A stretch of 40,319 nucleotides of DNA from an uncultured Clostridia bacterium (GTDB lineage: Bacteria > Bacillota > Clostridia > Christensenellales > UBA1242): contig CANPWN010000007.1 in assembly GCA_947584415.1 (NCBI GenBank), positions 1 through 40,319 on the forward strand, given 5' to 3'. The stretch's first letter is position 1. Each line of letters starts with the position of its first letter. Below are positions 17,817 through 26,567 of the stretch, in pieces. The notes beneath the pieces were generated by a model that worked only from the letters and a program-made list of their open reading frames with translations, did no database searches and was not told the origin of the DNA. Made by a program: the position numbers and the translations under genes.

Positions 17817-18534
17817 TTAATTTTTTCTTTAAACCATCCAAAATTTTGTTTTCTAACCTCGACACCTGCACCTGCGAAATGTGGAGCATAGCGGCAATTT
17901 CACTTTGCGTTTTGTCATAAAAATATCGCATTAAAATTATTGTTCTATCCCGCTTTGGCAGAGATGAAAGCATTTGCCTAATTGTTATTTTATTGATGAG
18001 TGCTTCGTCCATTTTGTCACAGTCAACTCGGTCAATCAGCATCAACCCGTCCTCGTCATCATCTTCAAGTGGCGAATATAAGGACACAGGCATGCGAGAA
18101 GAGTCCATTGCCATGACAATGTCGCCCTCGTCAACATTAAAATGCTTGGCAATTGTTTCTATTGATGGTTTAACTTTGTTTTCTGAATAATATGCGTCAA
18201 CAAATTTGTTGACCTTAATATTGAGCGACTTTATTGCTCGAGAGACTTTTATCATCCCATCATCCCTCATAAAGCGCTTAATCTCACCTATCACCATAGG
18301 CACAACATAGGTTGAAAACTTGACATTAAAATCAGCATTAAAGTTTTTTATCGCTTTCACAAACCCCAGACACCCAAGTTGATAAAGGTCATCATACTCA
18401 AGCCCTTTGCCCTGAAAACGCTTTATTATGCTTTTGATAAGCGGAGAATTTTCGGCTATCAGCGCATTTTTTGCCTCTTCATCTCCTTCCTGTGCAAGTT
18501 TGACAAGCCTTCGAACCTCAACACTTGCTAACAT
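17812..18534 (-). CDS. sigF: Forespore sigma factor SigF
   Basis: 240-aa sigma-70 family; EYDDLYQLGCLGFVKAIKNF, GEIKRFMRDDGMIKVSR, QSEIAAMLHISQVQVSRLE; downstream of spoIIAB. Confidence 0.94.
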   Translation of the reverse strand: MLASVEVRRLVKLAQEGDEEAKNALIAENSPLIKSIIKRFQGKGLEYDDLYQLGCLGFVKAIKNFNADFNVKFSTYVVPMVIGEIKRFMRDDGMIKVSRAIKSLNIKVNKFVDAYYSENKVKPSIETIAKHFNVDEGDIVMAMDSSRMPVSLYSPLEDDDEDGLMLIDRVDCDKMDEALINKITIRQMLSSLPKRDRTIILMRYFYDKTQSEIAAMLHISQVQVSRLENKILDGLKKKLS

Positions 18535-18977
18535 ATTTCGGGAGTTTGTGCGCTGCTTCCAAAAACCTTGGTCATCTCCACCTGCAAGCCTTTATCACCA
18601 TTTTTGCTCAATTTAAGTTCATCCATAAACGACTCCATGATGGTAAAGCCCATGCCACTTCGCTCTTCGTTCGGTTTGGTGGTATAAAACGGCTCTCTTG
18701 CCTTTTCCATGTCCTTAATGCCAATTCCTTTGTCGCTTACAATGATTTTAACGGAATTGTTTTCCGCCTCAACACGCAGGCAAACCTCACCATCACCGTT
18801 TGGATAGGCATGCACAACAGCATTTGTCACCGCCTCTGAAACGGCTGTTTTGATGTCATTTATTTCCTCAAGACTTGGGTCATATTGCAAACAAAAGGCG
18901 GCAACCACTGTTCTTGCAAACATTTCATTGATGCCAATTGCTTTAAATTTGATTTCCATGTAATTCTTTTTCATCAC
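18528..18977 (-). CDS. spoIIAB: Anti-sigma F factor SpoIIAB
   Basis: 149 aa; GHKL kinase motifs VSEAVTNAVVHAYP, VSDKGIGI, ERSGMGFTIMESFMD. Confidence 0.95.
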   Translation of the reverse strand: MMKKNYMEIKFKAIGINEMFARTVVAAFCLQYDPSLEEINDIKTAVSEAVTNAVVHAYPNGDGEVCLRVEAENNSVKIIVSDKGIGIKDMEKAREPFYTTKPNEERSGMGFTIMESFMDELKLSKNGDKGLQVEMTKVFGSSAQTPEIC

Positions 18978-18983
18978 TCTCTC

Positions 18984-19292
18984 CTATATTATTTTTGGCA
19001 TAAGTTCATAAAGCCCGGTCATTTTAAATATCTTTTCCGCGTGTGTGGACGGATTGCAAATGTAAATTGGAATGCCACGCTCCTTCATTTTTTTATATCT
19101 CCCAATCAGCACCCCAACCCCTGTCGAGTCCATAAATTCAAGTTCCGAAAGGTCAATTATGATTTGCTTGAATATGCCGCTTGAAAACGCCTTGTCCATC
19201 TCCTCACGGATATGCGTGGCACTATGCTCGTCAAGTTCGCCACACAACAAAACATACATTGTGCCATTATAAAGCCTAGATTTCAGTTTCAC
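18984..19292 (-). CDS. spoIIAA: Anti-anti-sigma F factor SpoIIAA
   Basis: 102-aa STAS domain; LSELEFMDSTGVGVLIGRYK phospho-serine motif. Confidence 0.94.
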   Translation of the reverse strand: MKLKSRLYNGTMYVLLCGELDEHSATHIREEMDKAFSSGIFKQIIIDLSELEFMDSTGVGVLIGRYKKMKERGIPIYICNPSTHAEKIFKMTGLYELMPKII

Positions 19293-19331
19293 TTTTGCCT
19301 CCTTTTCGAAACCATTTTAAATCTCCTGAAC

Positions 19332-19373
19332 ATAAAAAAAACAACCTCTTTTGTTGAAAAAGAAGTTGTTTTG
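19332..19373 (-). terminator. Terminator after the SDR gene
   Basis: Minus strand AACAACttCTTTT-tcaac-AAAAGaGGTTGTTTTTTTT. Confidence 0.65.
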
Positions 19374-19480
19374 TCAGGTGAATAAATATTAAAGACTTTG
19401 GTCTTTGCGTTCTTCACTTTATATTAACTTTTATGAGATGTTATAAATCATCATATCAACATATCAACTTTTTTAATGTT

Positions 19481-20185
19481 TTAAATCACAAGGCCGCCGG
19501 TGACCATGATGTTTTCGCCGGTGATAAAGTCGCATTCTGCAAGCAATTTGACCGCTTGTGCAACATCGTTAGGTGTGCCTAGACGGCCAAGAGGCGTTTG
19601 TGCAATAAGGCGCTGACGCTCCTCTTTGGTAAATTCATCGTTCATCTTGGTGTCTATATAGCCGGGACTAAGACAATTAACCCTGACAGAGAAAGGCGCG
19701 TATTCCTTTGCTAGCGCCTTTGTTAGAGCAATAATTCCTCCCTTTGCTGCCGAATATGACGCCTCGCAACTGCAACCAATTTCGCCCAAGAACGAGGAGA
19801 TGTTGATGATGCAGCCGCCCTTTTTCATGACTGAGAGGACATATTTATTGACATAGATTGTGCCGAGCAGGTCGACTTCAACGAGTTTTTTGATTTCCTC
19901 GTCCGCTTTGTCTATGATAAGCCCCTCTTTTTCAGCAACTCCGGCGGACATGACAACAAGGTCAAATTCCTTTCCCTCTTTTTTAAGACCCTCTATCGCC
20001 GCTTTAACTTCATTTGGGTTTGACACATCAAAACGAAGTTCGCTAAATTTTGTGCAAAGCCTGTCTGTCAAAAATTTGCCATTATGCCCGCATAAAACAA
20101 GTTCATAACCTTCCTTTGATAACACCACGGCAATCTCGCGACCTATATCTCCTGTTGCACCAACAATCAAAGCAGTTTTATTCAT
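19481..20185 (-). CDS. SDR-family oxidoreductase (FabG-like)
   Basis: 234 aa; TALIVGATGDIGREIA, NISSFLGEIG...YSAAKGGI, SPGYIDTKM. Confidence 0.9.
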   Translation of the reverse strand: MNKTALIVGATGDIGREIAVVLSKEGYELVLCGHNGKFLTDRLCTKFSELRFDVSNPNEVKAAIEGLKKEGKEFDLVVMSAGVAEKEGLIIDKADEEIKKLVEVDLLGTIYVNKYVLSVMKKGGCIINISSFLGEIGCSCEASYSAAKGGIIALTKALAKEYAPFSVRVNCLSPGYIDTKMNDEFTKEERQRLIAQTPLGRLGTPNDVAQAVKLLAECDFITGENIMVTGGLVI

Positions 20186-20229
20186 ATTTTCCTCCTTATT
20201 TTTGACTATAATTCAAAAATTCAACTTAT

Positions 20230-20931
20230 CTAATTTATTTGGCTAAGATTTCCTTTTGATAATTTATAAATCTCACCATAATAATGCACGCCATCATCTA
20301 TAGTTATAAAACTGCCATCAGGTAAAAGATAAATGTCATTTTTATAACTATCCGGCACTAACACATCTTCAAACATCCTTGTCCCATCTGAGAAAATTTT
20401 ATTTTTGAAGAGAAGATAGTGTGGAACAATGTTTATATCTGTAAGTCCAATTCCTTTTAAATGCCTTTTAAAATTTTTATCACTTTGCTCGCCTTCATTT
20501 TCTGGGACACAATAAACATCTTTAGCCAAATTCATCGCACCACCACTCGCCCCTAAAATTGTGCCTTTAAAATCTTTTAATAACTCTTTTAAATTTAATT
20601 CGTTGACAAATTGATTACAAGTCGGCAAATGACCACCACATAAATCAACAAAATCTGCCCGTTTCAAAAATTCTTTAATTTGAGATTTATTATTTTCGTC
20701 AACATAAATGTATTCTTCAAAGGCTAGCCCACTTTTTTCAAAACATTGTTTCATATCGTATGTAGGGTCATAACTTCTTATTTTTTTAGGGTTGCCAGAG
20801 ATGATAACACAGCATTTCCTCTTTTTTAAGCGTTCTTTTAGTACACTCAAAAAGCCATTGTTATTGGAAAGAATTATCGGCTTTCCGTGTTCATCCACAA
20901 ATTCCAACGAAGAAGAAAGAATAATGTTCAT
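20230..20931 (-). CDS. Peptidase E-like protein (S51 family)
   Basis: 233 aa; LCGGHLPTCNQFVNELNL and LGASGGAMNLAK (nucleophile-elbow position); VPHY. Confidence 0.75.
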   Translation of the reverse strand: MNIILSSSLEFVDEHGKPIILSNNNGFLSVLKERLKKRKCCVIISGNPKKIRSYDPTYDMKQCFEKSGLAFEEYIYVDENNKSQIKEFLKRADFVDLCGGHLPTCNQFVNELNLKELLKDFKGTILGASGGAMNLAKDVYCVPENEGEQSDKNFKRHLKGIGLTDINIVPHYLLFKNKIFSDGTRMFEDVLVPDSYKNDIYLLPDGSFITIDDGVHYYGEIYKLSKGNLSQIN

Positions 20932-20948
20932 GTAATCTCCTTATTTTT

Positions 20949-21026
20949 TGGTCGGAGTGGTGAGATTTGAACTCACGACCTCTTGGTCCCGAACCAAGCG
21001 CGCTAGCCGAACTGCGCTACACCCCG
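20949..21026 (-). tRNA. tRNA-Pro (anticodon CGG), CCA encoded
   Basis: Minus strand CGGGGTGTAGCGCAGTTCGGCTAGCGCGCTTGGTTCGGGACCAAGAGGTCGTGAGTTCAAATCTCACCACTCCGACCA; acceptor, anticodon and T stems pair; loop TTCGGGA. Confidence 0.95.
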
Positions 21027-21038
21027 AAAATTTGTTTA

Positions 21039-21089
21039 AACACAACATATTCTTTGTATTATGACATAATACAAAGAATATGTTGTGTT
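21039..21089. repeat. Dispersed palindromic element, copy 2 (perfect 25-bp arms, 1-nt spacer)
   Basis: AACACAACATATTCTTTGTATTATG-A-CATAATACAAAGAATATGTTGTGTT, arms 21039-21063 and 21065-21089. Confidence 0.9.
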
Positions 21090-22014
21090 ATAACCCTGGA
21101 ATAAAACTCACCACTATTCCGCTTGCGACACCTAAAACATACAATAATGTGATGATTGAAAGGTTTTCAAGTACCTTCCACTTACCCCTGTTTTTGGTGA
21201 AGAGAATTATAAGTCCAACTCCTGCGCCAACGCACAGACCCGCAAACATTGCCGCAAAGGATATGCCGCCGTTGATGAAAAGTTCAACAAGAAAGACAGA
21301 TGATGCGCAATTCGGAATAAGACCAATGACGCCAGCAAGCAAAATTTGGATGTAAATGTTGCCGCCAAACCAACTTGTCAACCCATCCATTCCAAAATGG
21401 CTTACAAGCACATTTATAAAAAATGTGGCAAAGAAGATATAAAGTGCAATGTTGCATGAGTGATATAGTGCGTCAATGAAGATGTTTTTTTCATCACAAT
21501 GGCCTTGGTGGTCGCCGTGTCCATGGCAAGCACAATGGTCGTGGCCATGCTCAAGTTCATCTGCGTCTATTGGTTGGACTTTTTTGATTTTGCGGTTATG
21601 CCTAAACTTTTCAAAGGCAGTAAGAACGGCGTCAATCAAGTATCCAAACACGAGCGCAAAGGCAATTTTAAGGCCTATCATAATGAGCAGGTCGACTATG
21701 AAATTTGGGCTTGCTATCATGATTGGAATTGCCTCGTCAGAGGTTGAAATGAACACTGCAATAAGTGTGCCAAGCGTGATTGCACGCCTTGAATATAAGT
21801 CTGACATAACAGAAGAAAAGCCGCATTGTGGCACTGCGCCCAAAAATGCTCCAACAAGTGGGCCTGCACGGCGTGACTTGTTCAAGAAGTTTGTGAATTT
21901 TTGGCTTTTTTCGTGCGAGAAATATGCGACTAAAAGATAGGCTAAATACAAAATTGGCAGCACTTTAAGTGTGTCTAAAGCGGCATCAGAAAGTGCTGTT
22001 AAAAACACCTGCAC
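21088..22014 (-). CDS. Putative heavy-metal/manganese permease (ArsP_2-like) with a His-rich cytosolic loop
   Basis: 308-aa polytopic protein; two GAVPQCGFSS / GLIPNCASSV half-repeats; loop ELEHGHDHCACHGHGDHQGHCDE. Confidence 0.75.
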   Translation of the reverse strand: MQVFLTALSDAALDTLKVLPILYLAYLLVAYFSHEKSQKFTNFLNKSRRAGPLVGAFLGAVPQCGFSSVMSDLYSRRAITLGTLIAVFISTSDEAIPIMIASPNFIVDLLIMIGLKIAFALVFGYLIDAVLTAFEKFRHNRKIKKVQPIDADELEHGHDHCACHGHGDHQGHCDEKNIFIDALYHSCNIALYIFFATFFINVLVSHFGMDGLTSWFGGNIYIQILLAGVIGLIPNCASSVFLVELFINGGISFAAMFAGLCVGAGVGLIILFTKNRGKWKVLENLSIITLLYVLGVASGIVVSFIPGL

Positions 22015-22023
22015 TTATTCTCC

Positions 22024-22917
22024 TTACTTTGTTGTTGTCTTTTTTGCTCTTGGCTTTCTGGCTGCTGGCTTTACCTCCGCCTTTTCTTCCTTTTCGCCAA
22101 GATTAAGTTTCATTTGTTCCGGTTCTACGGCGTTTTCTTCTTGTGGCGCTTTCATAAGTTCAGCCTTATTACGCTTGAACTCTTCCCTTCTTCTTTCGCT
22201 TTCGTCTGGGCTATACAAGATAAGCGCGCTTGTTCTCATGGATGAAATTTGGCCTTCCATGTTGGCTGAAATTAGGCTCTGGCCTATCATTTCGGTCACT
22301 TCACCTTTATTGAGAGTTGAAATTTCAGCACGGTCGGCAATAAGTCCAATTTGGCCATTGTTGATTGTGCCAATTTTGGAATCATTTAACGAATATGTGA
22401 TTTTGCCGTTCATCATGCTTGTAAGTTCACTGTTATCCTCAAGACCAATGATTTCGCCGCTGATAAGGGTGACAATTCTTGCTCTGCCACGCACAAACAT
22501 GATTTTGCCATCTGTCATGGTTGCAAGTTCTGCCCTTTCATCAATAAACCTGATAAAACCATTGTTCATTGTTCCAATCTTGGCTTTGCCAGTCACATAG
22601 TCAATGACACAATCGTTGATTGTTGTGATTTTTGCTTTGCCAGAGATTTGACCAATAAAGCCGCTTTTAAAAAGACCAATTTTGGACTTGCCATACATGT
22701 TTTCAATTGAGCCTGCATCAAACATTTGGATGAACGCTTTGCCGCTGATTTCTTTGAAATGTGTGCCAATTGCCTCCAATATTATTGCCTTTCCTGTCAC
22801 GCTGACATTTTTGCAATTACTGAGAATATGCACGCCCATTGATATATTAATGTTTTCCTCTTCATCATGTATGGTTGGGTCAACCACTTTTTCACTTCTG
22901 AATAATTTTAAAGCCAT
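22024..22917 (-). CDS. Tandem 17-residue-repeat protein, predicted beta-solenoid, function unknown
   Basis: 297 aa; eleven contiguous 17-aa repeats (e.g. VTGKAKIGTMNNGFIRF, IADRAEISTLNKGEVTE); basic tail RKPRAKKTTTK; RBS present. Confidence 0.8.
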   Translation of the reverse strand: MALKLFRSEKVVDPTIHDEEENINISMGVHILSNCKNVSVTGKAIILEAIGTHFKEISGKAFIQMFDAGSIENMYGKSKIGLFKSGFIGQISGKAKITTINDCVIDYVTGKAKIGTMNNGFIRFIDERAELATMTDGKIMFVRGRARIVTLISGEIIGLEDNSELTSMMNGKITYSLNDSKIGTINNGQIGLIADRAEISTLNKGEVTEMIGQSLISANMEGQISSMRTSALILYSPDESERRREEFKRNKAELMKAPQEENAVEPEQMKLNLGEKEEKAEVKPAARKPRAKKTTTK

Positions 22918-22993
22918 TTCCTTTCTCCTTTTTTATTACATCCCATTATAGCACACACATAGCAAAAATTAAAAACGATTTTGCCTTAAATGT

Positions 22994-23022
22994 TTGACTA
23001 TTTTTTTGCTAAAGCATATACT
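22994..23022 (+). promoter_or_regulatory. Sigma-A-type promoter TTGACT-17-TATACT
   Basis: -35 at 22994-22999, -10 at 23017-23022; ATG of the ABC gene at 23030. Confidence 0.65.
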
Positions 23023-23029
23023 TTATGAT

Positions 23030-24772
23030 ATGTCAAAAATATTTAAAGCATTTAAACCTTTGGACTGGGTTTTATTATTCTTCGCTTTGTGCCTTTTGGG
23101 GGCACAAGTTTATTGCAACCTCACCTTGCCTGAATATATGGGCGCAATAGTCAAATATCTGCAGATGGGTGCGTATGCCCATGATTTAGGTCTGTTTTGG
23201 AAGGATATCCTCATAAACGGCGGGATTATGCTCTCTTTTGTGGCAGCAATTTATGTGTCAACAATTCTTGTTTCTTATCTTAGCGCAAGAGTAATCACAA
23301 CCGTTATGAGCAGAGTTCGTCACAATGTTTTTGAAAAGGTCAACAATTTTTCCATGAAGGAAATTGGCTCTTTTTCCATTGCTTCGCTCATCACCCGCTC
23401 GACAAATGATGTCACTCAACTTCAAATGGTGCTTATTATGATACTCAATGTTGGACTCACCGCTCCTATCACGGCTGTGTGGGCAATAATTAAGATTTTA
23501 AACCTTTCGTCTGGTCTTTCCATTGTGACCGCTGTGTCCATTGTTGCACTTTTACTTTTGGTGGCAATGATGTTCATCTTTGTTGTGCCTAAATTTAAAA
23601 AAGTGCAGTCCCTTACCGACAAAGTCAACCTTGTAACAAGAGAAAATTTGACCGGCATAAAAGTTGTGCGTGCTTTCGGTGCTGAAAAAATGCAAGAGGA
23701 CAAATTTGACGGCGTCAACACCTCTTTGACAAAAACAAACATCTTTATTCACCGCGTGGCAGGAATTATGAGCCCTGGAATAACACTCATCATGCAGGGC
23801 ACTTCTCTTGCACTCGTTTGGCTTGGGGCATATCTCATCACAAATGGCAGTATTGATTTTTCAACACTCACTGAATTTACTCAATACGCAATGCAGGTCA
23901 TCATGGCATTTATGATGGTTTCCATGCTCATGGTGATGATTCCACGAGGCCTGGTTTCAGGACAAAGAATTAAAGAAGTCCTCTCTTCAACTTCCGCTAT
24001 CACAGACGGCGCGCTTCAGCATCAACCTTCCATGAAAGGCACAATTGAATTTAAAAATGTTTCATTCAAATACCCTGGCGCAGATGACTATGTTTTAAAG
24101 AACATCTCCTTCACTGCAAATAAGGGCGAAACAGTGGCGTTTATTGGCTCAACGGGGTCTGGCAAATCAACTCTTATAAATCTTGTGCCAAGATTTTATG
24201 ACTGCACAGATGGAGAAGTGTTTGTTGATGGCGTCAATGTTAAAGATTACAAACTTCATGACTTGCACAACAAAATTGGCTATGTGCCTCAAAAGGGAAT
24301 TTTGTTTGCTGGGTCAGTCAAAGAAAACATCAAGTATGGCAACGAAAATGCAACAGATGAAGAGATTGAAAAGGCACTGAAAATTTCTCAGTCAAACTTT
24401 GTTTTCTCTATGCCAGAAGGACTTGACTCACATATTGCACAAGGCGGATGAAATGTGTCTGGCGGGCAAAAGCAACGTCTTTCAATCGCCAGAGCCATTG
24501 TCCGAAACCCTGAAATTTTAATTTTTGATGACAGTTTTTCTGCCCTCGACTATAAAACCGACAAGACACTGAGAAAGGCGCTTAAAACTCACACAAAAGG
24601 CGTTACCTGTCTTATTGTTGCCCAGCGAATTGGAACAATTCATAATGCAGACAAAATCATTGTGCTAAATGAAGGCAATATGGTCGGAATTGGCACTCAT
24701 GATGAACTTATGGCCTCCTGCCCTGTTTATCAGCAGATTGCTTTGTCACAATTAAAAAAGGAGGAATTATAA
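23030..24772 (+). pseudogene. ABC exporter half-transporter (TM287-like, degenerate catalytic site) interrupted by an in-frame TGA
   Basis: ORFs 22994-24451 and 24455-24772 are in the same frame, separated only by TGA at 24449-24451: ...SHIAQGG*NVSGGQKQRLSIARA...ILIFDDSFSALD. May instead be recoded or a sequence error. Confidence 0.75.
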
Positions 24773-24773
24773 A

Positions 24774-26564
24774 ATGCCACCATTTGCAAGAACCGCCTCC
24801 GCCGCAAAAAGCAAAGACTTTAAAGCCTCAATGAAGTTTTTATTTAAGAGCCTTAAACCATTTAGACTTCTCGTTGCAATTTCAGTTATTTTGTCAGTTT
24901 TCAGCACCGTCATTTCTATTATGGGACCTTATGTGTTAAACCTCATGATGGAAGAGATTGTTGAACTTCCTTTTGACTTCGGCGAAATTGGAAAATTTGG
25001 ATTCATACTCATTGGCATGTATGTTTTCGCATTCGGCACGGGATATTTTGAGCACTTCATCATGGCAAAGGTTTCTTCCAAAATTTCTGAAGATTTTAGA
25101 CGAAAAATTACTAACAAAATAAACACACTGCCACTTTCCTATTTTGACAGGCACTCTTTTGGTGACCTTTTATCTCGCATGACAAATGACATCGACCTCA
25201 TCGGTCAAACGCTGAATAACTCCCTGCCAAATCTAATCACCTCAGTGACAATGCTTATTGGAATTCCTGTGATGATGTTCACGCTTAGTTGGGAGTTGAC
25301 ACTCTTCTCGCTTATTGAAATTCCGCTTGCAATCGGGCTTATCATGCTCATCGTCAAGATTTCGCAGAAATATTTTATTCGTCAACAAAAATTCTTGGGC
25401 GACATCAACGGACATATTGAGGAAATTTACTCTTCTCACAATGTTGTTAAGGCTTTCAACGGCGAAGAAAAGGCCATCAGGCAATTTGATACCATCAACA
25501 CTAAACTTCGTGATAGCGGAAGAAAAAGCCAATTCCTCTCCTCTCTTATGATGCCAACAATAAACTTCATTGGCAACCTTATCTATGTTGGCGTTGTTGT
25601 GCTGGGAGCATATTTGGCAATCGCACGAAATGACCTTGTATTCATCACCTCAATCATCACTTTCATCACATATATACGCCTGTTCAACCAACCTATTGCT
25701 CAACTTGGCAGCGTCTTTTCTACCCTCCAATCAGCCGCTGCGGCAAGCGAGAGAGTTATGGAATTTTTAAACGAAAAAGACGAAGTCCCAGACACCAACA
25801 GCGTCACCCTTCCAAAAGTGCGTGGCAAAGTTGAATTCAAAAATGTTTCCTTCGGTTATGAAAAAGATAAAACCATTATTCACAATTTTTCATTTACCGC
25901 TCTTCCTGGGCAAAAAATTGCCATTGTCGGCCCAACCGGTGCAGGCAAAACCACCCTCGTCAACCTTTTAATGCGCTTTTATGAGGTCGGCGAAGGCGAA
26001 ATTCTCATTGATGGCGTTTCGACCAAGCAGATGCAGAGAACTTACCTTCGCTCACTCTTTGGCATGGTGTTGCAAGACACCTGGCTTTTTGAAGGCACTA
26101 TCAAAGAAAATTTGAAATACGCCTCACCTCTTGCAAGTGACGAAACAATGATAAAATGCGCAAAAATGGCAAATGTGCATCATTTCATTACCACTTTGCC
26201 TGGAAATTATGATATGATATTAACGGAAGATTCAATGGTTAGCCAGGGTCAAAAACAACTTTTGACCATTGCAAGAGCCATGATTCAAAACTCACCTATG
26301 CTCATTTTGGACGAGGCGACAAGTTCAGTTGACACACGAACAGAGCAACTTATTCAAAGCGCTATGGATAGGCTGACAAAAGGAAGAACAAGTTTCGTCA
26401 TCGCGCATCGTCTTTCAACAATCCGCAACGCCGACCAAATTATAGTGATGAACAACGGCGAAATTGTCGAAATCGGCAATCATGACACGCTGTTAGAAAA
26501 AGGTGGGTTCTATGCAAAACTTTACGCATCGCAGTTTGATGAAAACAATGAAAGTAAGGAGTAA
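24774..26564 (+). CDS. ABC exporter half-transporter (TM288-like, canonical catalytic site)
   Basis: 596 aa; GPTGAGKTTLVNL Walker A, VSQGQKQLLTIARAM signature, MLILDEATSSVD Walker B. Confidence 0.93.
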   Translation: MPPFARTASAAKSKDFKASMKFLFKSLKPFRLLVAISVILSVFSTVISIMGPYVLNLMMEEIVELPFDFGEIGKFGFILIGMYVFAFGTGYFEHFIMAKVSSKISEDFRRKITNKINTLPLSYFDRHSFGDLLSRMTNDIDLIGQTLNNSLPNLITSVTMLIGIPVMMFTLSWELTLFSLIEIPLAIGLIMLIVKISQKYFIRQQKFLGDINGHIEEIYSSHNVVKAFNGEEKAIRQFDTINTKLRDSGRKSQFLSSLMMPTINFIGNLIYVGVVVLGAYLAIARNDLVFITSIITFITYIRLFNQPIAQLGSVFSTLQSAAAASERVMEFLNEKDEVPDTNSVTLPKVRGKVEFKNVSFGYEKDKTIIHNFSFTALPGQKIAIVGPTGAGKTTLVNLLMRFYEVGEGEILIDGVSTKQMQRTYLRSLFGMVLQDTWLFEGTIKENLKYASPLASDETMIKCAKMANVHHFITTLPGNYDMILTEDSMVSQGQKQLLTIARAMIQNSPMLILDEATSSVDTRTEQLIQSAMDRLTKGRTSFVIAHRLSTIRNADQIIVMNNGEIVEIGNHDTLLEKGGFYAKLYASQFDENNESKE

Positions 26565-26567
26565 ACC

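Noticed and set aside
24449-24451. Alternative genetic code (TGA = Trp) for the organism
   Set aside because: Other genes in the window end with TGA (e.g. pheS at 11968-11970 and yunB at 13903-13905) and Trp is encoded by TGG throughout, so a global reassignment is unlikely.
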